NCBI RefSeq assembly: GCF_900091445.1
Contig: NZ_LT607733.1
Location: 6,671,001 to 6,735,000 of the forward strand
Source of the DNA: Micromonospora echinofusca
Lineage (GTDB): Bacteria; Actinomycetota; Actinomycetes; Mycobacteriales; Micromonosporaceae
Direction: 5' to 3'
DNA: 64,000 nucleotides
Shown: positions 1-8,653 of the stretch, piece after piece
Layout: every line of letters begins with the position of its first letter
How positions within the stretch are numbered: position 1 is the first letter of the stretch
The notes under the pieces: model-generated
What the model was told of the DNA's origin: nothing
Seen by the model: only the letters and a program-made list of their open reading frames with translations
Databases searched by the model: none
Made by a program: the position numbers and the translations under genes

Positions 1-277
1 GGCCGGCGGCGAGGGCGGCGGCGACCCACCGCGGCAGCAGCCCGGCCGGCAGCGGCACGTACACCGCGTCGATGTCGTCGCGGTCGAGCAACCGGTCGTA
101 TCCGGTGACCGGCGCGGCGCCGAACCGGTCGGCGAACCGCCGCGCACGCCGGCCCTCCCGGCTCGCCACGGCCACCAGCCGCAGCCGTGGCTCGGCGAGC
201 ACCGCCGGCAGGGTACGGCGCCAGGCGATGTCGGCGCAGCCCAGCAGGCCCAGCCGGAGCGGCTCGGGGCGGTTCAC
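1..277 (-). CDS. NDP-hexose 3-ketoreductase (Gfo/Idh/MocA family), C-terminus off the window
   Basis: Only the first ~92 residues are present. The N-terminus shows a Rossmann dinucleotide fold: a GLLGCADIA glycine loop followed by a VAVASREGRRARRFADRFG segment typical of Gfo/Idh/MocA oxidoreductases. Family knowledge: such proteins reduce the 3-keto group left by NDP-hexose 2,3-dehydratase, giving an NDP-2,6-dideoxyhexose. The start is a GTG whose last bases overlap the TGA of the upstream dehydratase (GTGA), so the two are probably translationally coupled. A second in-frame GTG lies two codons upstream. Last gene of a minus-strand run PPTase, glycosyltransferase, dehydratase, ketoreductase. 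The 3-ketoreductase role is inferred from this neighbour. Confidence 0.85.
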   Translation of the reverse strand, partial: MNRPEPLRLGLLGCADIAWRRTLPAVLAEPRLRLVAVASREGRRARRFADRFGAAPVTGYDRLLDRDDIDAVYVPLPAGLLPRWVAAALAAG

Positions 278-1671
278 GGGCACGACCCGGCGAGGCTGTA
301 GAGCGCGGCGAGCAGCGACCGCCCCTCGACGTTGACGTAGTGGCTGTGCGCCAGCAGCGTGGCAAGCTGGCGCGGCGTGACCCACCGGAACTCCTCCGAC
401 GGTCGCACCGGCACGCGCTCGTCGGCCTCCACCACCATGTACCGGTTCTCCGCGTGGTGGAACCGGCCGCCCTCCTCGGAGAGCACGCAGTCGTATCGGA
501 TCCGTTCGCGCGGCGCGGACAGCACCGCGTCCAGGAACGGTGGCCGGCGCGACATCGGCAGGTGGGCGTAGTTCTCCGGCCGGCACTGCACGGTCGGGCC
601 GATCTCCGGCGCGTCCCGCAGACCTGGCTGGACGGCCGCACGGGCGAGCACGTGCAGCACTCCGCCGATCGGCCGGGCGAGGAACGCGACGATGCCCCGC
701 CCCCGGGGCCGCAGCAACGGCTGCCGCCAGCCGGGCACCTCCCGGACGGTGGTGCGCACCTCCACGCCGATGATGCCGAAGTGCCGGCCGCCGTCGTGGT
801 CGATCGCGTACCGGTCACGGTGCCAGCCGCTCACCGTCGACAGGCCGATCCGCCGAACGTCCAGGGGACGGTGGCTGCGCAGCGCGGTGAGCCAACTCAA
901 CACGTCGACGTCGCGCTCCACCGCGCCGGCGGTGGGGGAGAAGCCCCGGGCCACCAGGCCGGCGAACGCGTCGCCCGTCGTCCTGGTCGGCGGGGGCAGC
1001 GCCGCCGCCAGGCAGGCCAGTACCGTGCGGGTGTCCATGTTGACCACGTTGTCGAGGCCCATGAGCAGTTGCAGGTCCCGCAGGGTGATCCAGCGGAAGT
1101 TCTCCTGCGCGGGGACCGGTCCGGCCGCCTCGACCACCATGTTCCGGTTGCGCTTGCCGAGGAACCAGGAGCCCTGCTCGGACTGCAGCACGTCGGCGAC
1201 CACGCTGCCCCGCGCCGGCCGGACGAAGTGCTCCATGTACGGGGTCCCGGCGCCGCCGTGGATGCGCGTGTAGTTGCTGCGGGTGGCCTGCACCGTCGGG
1301 GAGATCTGCACCCCGTTGACGTTGCCGGGCTCCATCTTGGCCTGGACCAGGCACTCCAGCCCGGCCCTGCGGCGCACCAGCAGGCCGAGCAGCCCGATCT
1401 CCGGTTGGGAGATGATGGGCTGCTGCCAGCCCGGCACCGGCCCGCCGTCGCCGCGCACGTCCAGCCCGGTCACCGTGAAGAACTGACCGCTGCGGTGCCC
1501 GAGGTCCCCGGTCACGGGGTCGGTCCGCCAGTCGCGCAACGCGTCCAGCGGCACCTGCGTCACCGTGCTGGTGCTGGCTTCGCGCCGCTGCTCGTACCAT
1601 TGCCGCAGGTCGGGATCGGGCCAGCCGGTGCCGGTGGCCGACGCCGTGCCGGCGCGTGCCGCGCCGGTCAC
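274..1671 (-). CDS. NDP-hexose 2,3-dehydratase
   Basis: 465-residue protein made of two similar halves, as in the EryBVI/TylX/SgcA-type deoxysugar 2,3-dehydratases. Each half has a W/HRDRY or FFTVTGLDVR-type core, a WxQPxI/L segment, an E-I-G-P/ISPTVQ segment and a conserved NRYMVVEA/NRNMVVEA motif. The family eliminates the C2 hydroxyl of TDP-4-keto-6-deoxyglucose, giving a 3,4-diketo sugar that a ketoreductase reduces (the next gene downstream, overlapping by 4 nt). The start is GTG, 91 nt after the glycosyltransferase. Full length for the family, no frameshift. It indicates that the product carries a 2-deoxy- or 2,6-dideoxy-sugar. Confidence 0.93.
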   Translation of the reverse strand: MTGAARAGTASATGTGWPDPDLRQWYEQRREASTSTVTQVPLDALRDWRTDPVTGDLGHRSGQFFTVTGLDVRGDGGPVPGWQQPIISQPEIGLLGLLVRRRAGLECLVQAKMEPGNVNGVQISPTVQATRSNYTRIHGGAGTPYMEHFVRPARGSVVADVLQSEQGSWFLGKRNRNMVVEAAGPVPAQENFRWITLRDLQLLMGLDNVVNMDTRTVLACLAAALPPPTRTTGDAFAGLVARGFSPTAGAVERDVDVLSWLTALRSHRPLDVRRIGLSTVSGWHRDRYAIDHDGGRHFGIIGVEVRTTVREVPGWRQPLLRPRGRGIVAFLARPIGGVLHVLARAAVQPGLRDAPEIGPTVQCRPENYAHLPMSRRPPFLDAVLSAPRERIRYDCVLSEEGGRFHHAENRYMVVEADERVPVRPSEEFRWVTPRQLATLLAHSHYVNVEGRSLLAALYSLAGSCP

Positions 1672-1762
1672 CGGTCTGCCCCCCGTCGGAGGGCGGGCCG
1701 GCCGGAGGGGACGCGCGGCGCGGCGGTCACCGGGGACCGCCAGGGGCGGTGCGGCGGCACGG

Positions 1763-3016
1763 TCAGCGCGGGTCGCATGGCGTGACCAGCCGTTCCAGGA
1801 CCCGGACCACCTCGTTCGGGGTCGGCTCCGCCAGCACCTCGGCCCGCAGGCGGTCGGCGGCCGCCCGGAACGACGGCTCGGTGACCAGCCGCAGGACCGC
1901 CTCGCGGACCACCTCGGGGGTGACCTCCTCCTGCGGGATGCTCAGCCCCGCCCCCAGTTCCTGGATCCGTGCGGCGCGGACCGGGGCGTCCCACTGGGCC
2001 GGTACGAGGGTGAGCTGGGGCACCCCGTAGCGGGTGGCCGTCGCGCCGATGCCGGCCGCACCGACGTGCACCACGGCCGCGCAGGAGGGCAGTAGCGCGT
2101 GCATGGGCACGAAGTCGACCAGCCGTACGTTGTCAGGCAGGTCGATCGTCTCGCCCTCGGGCGGCACCAGCGTGGCGACGACCTCCAGATCCAGGTCGCC
2201 GAATGCCTGGAGGGTCTTGAGCGGGAGCGGGTCGTGGCCGTGGAAGCCGCGCATCGAGATGCCCGCCGTGATGCAGACCCGGGGGCGCGTGGGTGGCTCA
2301 CGCAGCCAGTCCGGCAGCCGCGACGGCCCGTTGTAGGGCACGTACTGCGCCGTGACGGTGGGTAGGCCGAGCGGCAGCCGCATGCTGGCCGGGGACTGGT
2401 CCAGGGTGTGCTGGCCGGTGATCAGCTCCTCGTCGTACGAGGCGCCGAAGCGCTCCGCGGTCTGCGCCAGCCACTCGCCGAGCGGGTCCCGTCGCCGCTG
2501 CGGCGGCTGCTGTGCCAGCAGTGACAGGAAGTGCTGCCGCATCCGGACCATGACGTCGGCGCCCCAGAGCAGGCGTACGTGGGGGGTCCCGGTGGCCCGG
2601 GCGGCCACCGCCCCGGCGAAGGTGAACATCTCCCAGACGATCAGGTCCGGCTGCCACTGCCGCGTGTAGGCCACCAGGTCGTCGACCATCGGGTCGTTGA
2701 AGACCTGGCCCGAGTAGATGGTGGCCTCCCGCAGGAAGCGGACGAAGTCGTCGTACGCCACGCCGGCGGGGTCGATGAGCACGTTCGCCACTCGCTCCGA
2801 CCAGCCCTCGTCATCGGACTTCTCCACCAGCACCTGGTCGAAGCTGTGGTCCCGGCCCACCGACACGGCGGGCAGCCCCGACGCGACGATGGTGTCCTGG
2901 AGCGCGGGCTGGCTGGCGATCCGGACCTCGTGCCCCGCGGTACGCAGCGCCCACGCCATCGGCACCATCTGGAAATAGTGGGTCCGTTCGGCGTAGGTGA
3001 CGAAGAGAACCCGCAT
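1763..3016 (-). CDS. Activator-dependent-type (DesVII/EryCIII-like) glycosyltransferase
   Basis: 417-residue GT-B fold (GT1) glycosyltransferase. The N-terminal MRVLFVTYAERTHYFQMVP and the following EVRIASQP segment are characteristic of the macrolide and aromatic polyketide glycosyltransferases that often need a P450-like helper protein. The C-terminal half has the nucleotide-sugar binding region (VRLVDFVPMHALLPSCAAVV, HVGAAGIGAT, QLTLVPAQWD). The start is fixed by ATG at 3016, preceded by AGGAAGG about 8 nt upstream. It probably transfers the deoxysugar made by the two genes downstream. No helper P450-like gene lies next to it, so it may be off the window to the left, or not required. Confidence 0.92.
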   Translation of the reverse strand: MRVLFVTYAERTHYFQMVPMAWALRTAGHEVRIASQPALQDTIVASGLPAVSVGRDHSFDQVLVEKSDDEGWSERVANVLIDPAGVAYDDFVRFLREATIYSGQVFNDPMVDDLVAYTRQWQPDLIVWEMFTFAGAVAARATGTPHVRLLWGADVMVRMRQHFLSLLAQQPPQRRRDPLGEWLAQTAERFGASYDEELITGQHTLDQSPASMRLPLGLPTVTAQYVPYNGPSRLPDWLREPPTRPRVCITAGISMRGFHGHDPLPLKTLQAFGDLDLEVVATLVPPEGETIDLPDNVRLVDFVPMHALLPSCAAVVHVGAAGIGATATRYGVPQLTLVPAQWDAPVRAARIQELGAGLSIPQEEVTPEVVREAVLRLVTEPSFRAAADRLRAEVLAEPTPNEVVRVLERLVTPCDPR

Positions 3017-3168
3017 CTGATAACCCTTCCTGAATGGATCGGGGGAATGTCGGGCGGCCGGCTCGAATTGATCGGCAGGTGTCTTGTCCACAACGGCCTC
3101 GGGCCGATTCCGGAGCGGCTCGCCTGACGCCCGTCGGGTGCCCGGCTCCCATTCTGCGTCCGTCGCCC

Positions 3169-3879
3169 TCAGGGGGTCTTCTCGCAGATTGCGCGGTCGA
3201 TGACCCCGCCGAGCAGCCCGCCGGACGCCGCAGCGGCCACCCGCGGTGCCGCCGCGGCCAGCACGGTCAGCGCGGCGGCGTAGCCCGGCGGCGCCGGCAG
3301 GTCGGTGAGGTGGGCGGGCGGGCGCACCCGCGACCGGTAGCGCAGCAGGGTCGGCCCCGGTCCGAGGACGACCTCCGACATGGGCACCCGCAGCCCGTCG
3401 CCGGTGGCCTTGAGCACCGACTCCTTCCTCGTCCAACACCGCAGGAAGCCGGCCCGGGAGCGGATCGGGTCGCCCTCGTCGGGGCCCTGGATCCGCCGGG
3501 CCAGGCGCCGCCAGTCCAGTTCCACCTCCTGCTCCACGTCGAGGCCGACCGGCCCGGCGGCGGTCACCGCCACGCCGACGAGCGTCCCGGCGTGCGTCAC
3601 CGACAGGTGCAGCGGACAGCCGGGCAGGGTGACCCGGCCGTGCGGGCCCCCGCAGTCCGGGCAACGGCGCCGCAGGGGCACCCGACGCGCCGGGACGCCG
3701 AGGCTCGCGCCGACGGCCAGCCGCGCCAGGGCCGCGCCGAGGGTGAACCGGTCGCGGTCGGCGTCGCGGGCGAAGCCCTCGCGCCGCCGTAGCTCGTCGG
3801 CGTCCAGCAGTTCCAGATGCGCGGAACGCAATTCCTCCAACCGTGCCCACCAGACTTCGCACAATTGGTCCGACCGCAT
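3169..3879 (-). CDS. Sfp-type 4'-phosphopantetheinyl transferase
   Basis: About 236 residues. Key motifs of the Sfp/AcpT superfamily are visible: LSVTHAG, then VGLDVE (magnesium-binding D and E), then the W-x-R-K-E-S-x-L-K helix (CWTRKESVLKATGDG). It transfers the phosphopantetheine arm of CoA to carrier-protein serines; the cluster has at least six carrier domains to activate. Start uncertain: ATG 3879 is preferred because the DNA upstream turns AT-rich and non-coding and the residues that follow (EVWWARLEELRSAHLELLD) match the usual family N-terminus. ATG 3921, 14 codons earlier, and 4014 are also in frame. It heads the minus-strand sugar operon, divergent from the SagB-type gene. Confidence 0.9.
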   Translation of the reverse strand: MRSDQLCEVWWARLEELRSAHLELLDADELRRREGFARDADRDRFTLGAALARLAVGASLGVPARRVPLRRRCPDCGGPHGRVTLPGCPLHLSVTHAGTLVGVAVTAAGPVGLDVEQEVELDWRRLARRIQGPDEGDPIRSRAGFLRCWTRKESVLKATGDGLRVPMSEVVLGPGPTLLRYRSRVRPPAHLTDLPAPPGYAAALTVLAAAAPRVAAAASGGLLGGVIDRAICEKTP

Positions 3880-4103
3880 TCGAAAATGATGGCACGGGTG
3901 CGCCGATTGCGTGGCCGGCATCAGTTCCGCGGGCTGCGCAATTTCAGAGATGCACCCCACGGAGGGTCGGCCGACGATGGTGACGGAATGACCACCGAAT
4001 AGGGGTCGCGACATCCTGCGGCCCGAATTCCGGACGGGCCCGCCCTCCGCTCGCCACCCGGCGGAGAGGCCCGGTTGTCGTGTGCCCGCGAACGGAGGAA
4101 GCC
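3880..4103. promoter_or_regulatory. Divergent intergenic region between the sugar/PPTase operon and the acyl-unit operon
   Basis: 224 bases with locally low G+C (roughly 3840-3990) in otherwise GC-rich DNA, lying between outward-facing genes. Promoters for both operons should lie here. No clear -10/-35 pair or operator could be assigned by eye. The plus-strand SagB-type gene has a good ribosome site (GGAGGAAGCC) just before its ATG. Confidence 0.5.
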
Positions 4104-5624
4104 ATGCGCACCCAGCTCCGGTCCGACACCCCGCTGCTGGAGTTCTGGGAGGCCACCCGGCTGAGCGCCGACGACGCCCGCTACCCGGACCAGGCCGAGC
4201 CGGCCGCCGGCACGGAGGAAGCGATCCGGGCCGCCCTGGCCGGCGTGCTCGTCCGCGGGTGCGGCCAGCGGACCGGCACCGTCCTGGCCAAGGGCGGCAA
4301 CTTCGTCCAGGCCCGCACCACCCCGTCGGCCGGCGCGCTGTACCCCTTCGAGGTGCTGGTCGGCGTGAGCGTCGGCGAGCGGTGCGTCACCTACCTGTAC
4401 GAGGTGGACTCCGGGCAGCTCAACCCGCTCGCCTCGGCGCCACCGGTGCCGCTGGCTGAGCTGGTCGCCGAGGCGGGGCTGGCCGACGCCGCGCCCGCGC
4501 CGGTGCACGCCGTCGTCACCCTGGTCGCCCGGCCCTGGACCGCGATGGCCAAGTACGGGCGGCGCGGCTACCTGTACACCTACCTCGACATCGGCCACGC
4601 CGCCACGAACCTGGCCCTCGCGGCCCGGGCGGCCGGCCTGGAAGCCGCCATCCACCTGCGTTTCCGCCGCCAGTGGCTGACCCACGCCCTGGGCCTGGCC
4701 GGCACCTGCCGGGAACCGCAGGCCGTGGTGACGGTCACCGTGCCCGGCCCGGCGTCGGCCGGCCGAGCGGCCGTCGAGCCGCCGACCGGCGGGGACGGGG
4801 TGCTCACCCCCGTGTGGCGGGACCGGCGGCAGGCCTGGCTGGAGCCCCCGGGTGACCCGGAACGCCGGAACTTCGAGGCACTGCGGGACATCAGCCTCTC
4901 CTACGCGCCGACGGCGGTCGTCCGCCCCGGCCAGGTCACGTCGGTGGCCGAACCACCGGTGGCCGACCCGTCGGCGGACGTCGCGTTGCGCCGGAGCACG
5001 GGCGGGCCGGTCGCGCACGCGGCGCTGGCCGCGCGCCGGCAGTCGGCCAAGGGCTTCCTCCCGGCGGCGGTCTCCCTCGACCAGCTCGCCGGTCTCCTCG
5101 ACGGGCTGGACGGGCGGCTCGCCGCCGACTTCGCCGAACTCGCCGGGGCCGGCGTCGGAGTCCGCCTGGTGGCGCGCGCGGTGACCGGGATCGCCCCCGG
5201 CGCGTACGCCTACTCCGTCCGACGGCACGCCCTGCACCCGGCCGGCGGCGGTCCGGTGGACGAGGAGGACGTGCTGGCCACCTGCCAGCGGCAGGACGGG
5301 CTGCGGCACGCCGGCGCGCTCGTACTGCTGCACACCCCGCTGCGCGAGCTGCTGCGCGAGCAGGGCCGGGCCGGCCTGGCGGAGGTGCACCTCCACGCCG
5401 CCGCCGTGGCGCAGCGCCTGTGCCTGAACGCGGCCCGGGAACGCGTCGGCGTCACCTGCGTCGGCGGCTTCGACGAGGCGTACGCCGCCCGGCTGGGACG
5501 CCTGCCCCGGGACGAGGAAGTGATCTACCTGATCGCTGTGGGGGTCGCCGACCCGGCGGCCCGGAAGGCCGACCGGGATCCGGTCGCGTACAGCCACGGC
5601 CGCACGGCCGCCGGCTTCATCTGA
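4104..5624 (+). CDS. SagB-type/nitroreductase-fold flavin oxidase (double domain)
   Basis: 506 residues containing two nitroreductase-like halves. The N-terminal half carries the SagB-type signature (ARTTPSAGALYPFE at about residues 70-83, YTYLDIGHAATNLALAARA at about 155-173). The C-terminal half repeats it in weaker form (AARRQSAKGF, then LHAAAVAQRLCLNAA). Family members are FMN-dependent dehydrogenases, best known for oxidising azolines to azoles, but they also act on other ring or acyl substrates. It is first in a plus-strand run with an acyl-CoA dehydrogenase and AMP ligase, so it probably oxidises a carrier-bound intermediate (inference). ATG 4104 follows GGAGGAAGCC; an upstream GTG at 4080 is less likely. 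Confidence 0.8.
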   Translation: MRTQLRSDTPLLEFWEATRLSADDARYPDQAEPAAGTEEAIRAALAGVLVRGCGQRTGTVLAKGGNFVQARTTPSAGALYPFEVLVGVSVGERCVTYLYEVDSGQLNPLASAPPVPLAELVAEAGLADAAPAPVHAVVTLVARPWTAMAKYGRRGYLYTYLDIGHAATNLALAARAAGLEAAIHLRFRRQWLTHALGLAGTCREPQAVVTVTVPGPASAGRAAVEPPTGGDGVLTPVWRDRRQAWLEPPGDPERRNFEALRDISLSYAPTAVVRPGQVTSVAEPPVADPSADVALRRSTGGPVAHAALAARRQSAKGFLPAAVSLDQLAGLLDGLDGRLAADFAELAGAGVGVRLVARAVTGIAPGAYAYSVRRHALHPAGGGPVDEEDVLATCQRQDGLRHAGALVLLHTPLRELLREQGRAGLAEVHLHAAAVAQRLCLNAARERVGVTCVGGFDEAYAARLGRLPRDEEVIYLIAVGVADPAARKADRDPVAYSHGRTAAGFI

Positions 5625-5659
5625 GCACGGCGCAGATCGGAGTACGAAGTGAGCGACCC

Positions 5660-6859
5660 ATGGTGACCGACACCGTCCTCGCGGCACGGCTGACCCCGGC
5701 GCACCACGACCTGGCCCGCGTCGCCGGTGAGCTGTTCACGCCGGAACGGCTCGCCGGCTGGCGGGACGGCCCCGACGGACCGCTGACCCCGCGCGCCTGG
5801 CGCGACATCGCCGCCGCCGGCCTGCTCGGGGTGGCCCTGCCGACCGCGCTCGGCGGCCGGGGGCTGGGCCTGCTGGGCAGCCTGCTGCTCGGCGAGGCGA
5901 TGGCCCCGCTGGCGGACGCCGGTGTCCTGCTCGGCATGCACGTGCACAACGACGTGGCGGCGTACTGGCTGGCGGACGCCGTGCCCGAGCTGCGGGACCG
6001 GTACCTGCCCCGGCTGCTCGACGGCACGCTGGTGGCCTGCCAGTGCGACACCGACCCGTCCGCCGAGGAGCCGACCACGGCCCGCCGCGAGGGCGACGAG
6101 GTGGTCGTCCGCGGGTCCAAGCGGTACGTCGTCAACGGTGCGATCGCCGGGCTCTGCTTCGTCACCGTCCGGCTGGACGACACGCCGGCCCTCGTGCTGG
6201 TGGAGAAGGACCGGCCGGGCGTGCGGGTCGGCACGGTGTACGACAAGCTCGGCACCCGGTCGGTGGACTCGGCCCGGATCGACTTCGCCGACGTCCGGGT
6301 TCCGGCGGCGCACGTGTTGTCCCGGGGCGGCGTCGCCCAGCTTCTGCGCTGGAACCGGGTGATGACGCGGATGCGCTACCTGATCGCGGCCGACGCGTAC
6401 CTGATCCACCGGCGGCTGCTCGACCACATCGGCCGGCACACCACCCGGCGCAGCCTCGGCGGACGGGCGCTGTCGGCCTGGCCGGTCAACGCGCACGCGC
6501 TGGCCGCCGCGCGGGCCGACCTGGAACTCATGGCGGCCGGCCTGGTCGACCTGCTGGACCGGGTCGACGGGCCGGCCCCGGCGGTGCCGGAGGTGGCCGA
6601 GCTGAAGTGGTTCTGCGTCGAGCGGGCCAGCGCGCTGGCGACGCTCTGCTGCGACCTGGAAGGCGGCGCCGGCTACATGTGGGGCAGCCCGTCCCTGCGT
6701 GACCTCGCCCAGTTGCGCGGGCTGCGGATGGCCGGCGGTAGCCAGACCACGATGCTGACCCTCGCCAACCACAGCTTCGCGTGCCGGGCCGAACTGGCCG
6801 GCACCCCGCGCCCGACGGCCGCACCGGTCGGCACCGCATCGGCGGCCGGCCATGTCTGA
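5660..6859 (+). CDS. Acyl-CoA dehydrogenase family protein
   Basis: 399 residues, full length for the acyl-CoA dehydrogenase superfamily. The middle beta domain is recognisable (ACQCDTDPSAEEPTTA, then KRYVVNGAIAGLCFVTV) and ends in KLGTRSVDSARIDFADVRVP, the usual GxR..xxxxF.xVxVP junction. The C-terminal helical domain ends with a GSQTTM segment. FAD-dependent alpha,beta-dehydrogenation is the family reaction. In this cluster the substrate is probably tethered to the ACP at 8360-8653. ATG at 5660; its ribosome site is weak. The 3' end overlaps the AMP ligase start by 8 nt, which argues for co-translation. Confidence 0.85.
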   Translation: MVTDTVLAARLTPAHHDLARVAGELFTPERLAGWRDGPDGPLTPRAWRDIAAAGLLGVALPTALGGRGLGLLGSLLLGEAMAPLADAGVLLGMHVHNDVAAYWLADAVPELRDRYLPRLLDGTLVACQCDTDPSAEEPTTARREGDEVVVRGSKRYVVNGAIAGLCFVTVRLDDTPALVLVEKDRPGVRVGTVYDKLGTRSVDSARIDFADVRVPAAHVLSRGGVAQLLRWNRVMTRMRYLIAADAYLIHRRLLDHIGRHTTRRSLGGRALSAWPVNAHALAAARADLELMAAGLVDLLDRVDGPAPAVPEVAELKWFCVERASALATLCCDLEGGAGYMWGSPSLRDLAQLRGLRMAGGSQTTMLTLANHSFACRAELAGTPRPTAAPVGTASAAGHV

Positions 6860-8342
6860 GCACCGGCTCGACGTCACCGTCCGAGCGGCGTGTGCCCGCT
6901 TCGCCGACCGGCCGGCGCTGAGGCAGGGCGCCGCGGTACTCACCTACCGGGAGGTGGCCGACCAGTCGTCGCGGCTGGCCGCCGTCCTCGACGACGCCCT
7001 CGCCGGGCGCGCCGGCCCGGACCCCGACCGCGTGGCGGTGTACGCCCACAACAGCGTCGACTACCTGCTGTCCTACTTCGCGGTCGTGTTCAGCGGCCGG
7101 GTGCCGGTGCTGATCGACCGGGCGTTCGGCGAACGTGAGCTGACCGCCATCCGGTCCGGCTGCGGGGTCACCGCCTACCTGGTGGAGGCCGGGTCGGCGG
7201 CGGAGTTCCCGCTGGCGCCCAGCTCGGCGGTGCCGCTCGAAGGCAGCACGCACGCGCTGGTCACCGTGCCCGCCGACGGGGACGTGCCGGCCCTGCTCCC
7301 GGACACCGCCGTCTGCCGGTTCACCTCCGGCACCACCGGCGTGCCCAAGTGCCTGGAGTTCTCCGGGTTCGCGGTGCACAGCGCGGCCCGCAACTGGGTC
7401 GCCGGCACCGGGCTCGACGCGGCGGACCGGATCCTGTGCCTCGCCGCCTTCACCAACGGGCTGGCGTTCAACACGTCGCTGCTGTCGAGCTTCCTGGTCG
7501 GCGCCGAGCTGGCCGTGCATCCGGGACTGCCCACCTCGGCGAGGATCGTCCGGGCGCTGGCCGACTCACGTGCCACCCGGCTGGTCGCCTTCCCGTTCGT
7601 CTACCGGATGCTGGCGGACGCCGAACTCGCCGCGGCCCGCTTCGCCGGCCTCGACGTGGCCGTCTCGGCCGGGGCGGAGCTTCCCACGGGGGTACGCGCC
7701 CGCTTCGAGAAGCAGTACGGGGTACGGATCGCCGACTACTACGGCGTCGCCGAGGCGGGCCCCTGCACCTTCGAGCGGGACCCCGCGTACCGGCAGGGTC
7801 TGGGCACGCCGCTGCCCGGGGTGGTGCTGCGCACCCGCTCCCGTTCGGCCGGGCGGTCGGAGGTGCACCTGCGCACCAGCTCGATGGCCAGCCGCTACCT
7901 CAACGCTCCCGGCCTGCTGGAGAGCCGCATCGACGCGGAGGGCTACTACGCCACCGGCGACCTCGGCCACGTCGAGGAGGGGCGGCTGTTCATCACCGGA
8001 CGGTTGGCCGGGCCGATCAACCTGGCCGGCCGCAAGGTGGATCCCCGCGAGATCGAGGAGGCGGTCCGGGAACTCGACGGGGTGCGGGACGCGGTGGTCT
8101 TCGCCGACACCGGCGCGGACGACCAGGTGCTGCTGCACCTGGCGGTGGTGGGCCGCCCGCCGCTCGGCCGCGCGGGGCTGGTCGCCGGGTGCCGGGACCG
8201 GCTGGCCGCGTACAAGGTGCCGCAGCGGATCAGTTTCGTGACGGAGATCCCGCGCTCGTCGACGGGGAAGGTGCGCCTCACCGACCTGCGCGCCGTCGTC
8301 GCCGAATCGGCGGACCGACCGGACCACGGGATCCGGTCGTGA
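6852..8342 (+). CDS. AMP-dependent acyl/aryl synthetase (acyl-ACP ligase type)
   Basis: 496-residue ANL-superfamily enzyme. The phosphate loop RFTSGTTGVPK is at about residues 157-167, an aromatic A5-type region is DYYGVAEAGP, the hinge is YYATGDLGHVEEGRLFITGR, and the catalytic lysine motif is RSSTGKVR near the C-terminus. It activates a carboxylic acid as the adenylate and loads CoA or a carrier protein. A small free ACP follows 17 nt downstream and is the likely acceptor. The substrate cannot be read from the sequence; it does not resemble an amino-acid A domain closely. Starts with an ATG inside the end of the dehydrogenase gene. Confidence 0.87.
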   Translation: MSEHRLDVTVRAACARFADRPALRQGAAVLTYREVADQSSRLAAVLDDALAGRAGPDPDRVAVYAHNSVDYLLSYFAVVFSGRVPVLIDRAFGERELTAIRSGCGVTAYLVEAGSAAEFPLAPSSAVPLEGSTHALVTVPADGDVPALLPDTAVCRFTSGTTGVPKCLEFSGFAVHSAARNWVAGTGLDAADRILCLAAFTNGLAFNTSLLSSFLVGAELAVHPGLPTSARIVRALADSRATRLVAFPFVYRMLADAELAAARFAGLDVAVSAGAELPTGVRARFEKQYGVRIADYYGVAEAGPCTFERDPAYRQGLGTPLPGVVLRTRSRSAGRSEVHLRTSSMASRYLNAPGLLESRIDAEGYYATGDLGHVEEGRLFITGRLAGPINLAGRKVDPREIEEAVRELDGVRDAVVFADTGADDQVLLHLAVVGRPPLGRAGLVAGCRDRLAAYKVPQRISFVTEIPRSSTGKVRLTDLRAVVAESADRPDHGIRS

Positions 8343-8359
8343 GCGTGAAGGAGGACAGG

Positions 8360-8653
8360 ATGACCGGAATGGACGTGCGGACCGGCGATCCCGGGCTGCG
8401 GGAACAGGTGGAGTCGCTGGTCGTCCTGGCCACCGGGCGGGCGGTGTCGGTGGACGACCTGCGCGGCTGCGGCGGGTCGCTGGACGTGGCCGGGGTCAAC
8501 TCGATCGCGTACATCAACCTCATCGAGGCCCTGGACCGGCAGTTCCACGTGGTGGTCGACCCGGAACGCGACGCCGAGGCACTGTCCCAGGTGGACGGGA
8601 TCGTCGGGCTCATCCGGTCGGCCGGCGTCGTCGACGGGCAGGACCGGACGTGA
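8360..8653 (+). CDS. Free-standing acyl carrier protein
   Basis: 97 residues. The phosphopantetheine serine lies in GVNSIAYINLIEAL (consensus D/N-S-I/L) at about residue 50, followed by the second and third helices. ATG at 8360 follows a strong GAAGGAGGACAGG ribosome site. It is sandwiched between the AMP ligase and a dehydrogenase-like protein with a 4-nt GTGA overlap to the latter, so it probably carries the acyl substrate for the dehydrogenases in this operon (inference). Confidence 0.88.
   Translation: MTGMDVRTGDPGLREQVESLVVLATGRAVSVDDLRGCGGSLDVAGVNSIAYINLIEALDRQFHVVVDPERDAEALSQVDGIVGLIRSAGVVDGQDRT

Noticed and set aside
3017..3895. Long N-terminal extension of the glycosyltransferase frame
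   Set aside because: The extension runs antiparallel-free through the PPTase gene in another frame and is Arg/Pro-rich. The true start is ATG 3016 with a good ribosome site.
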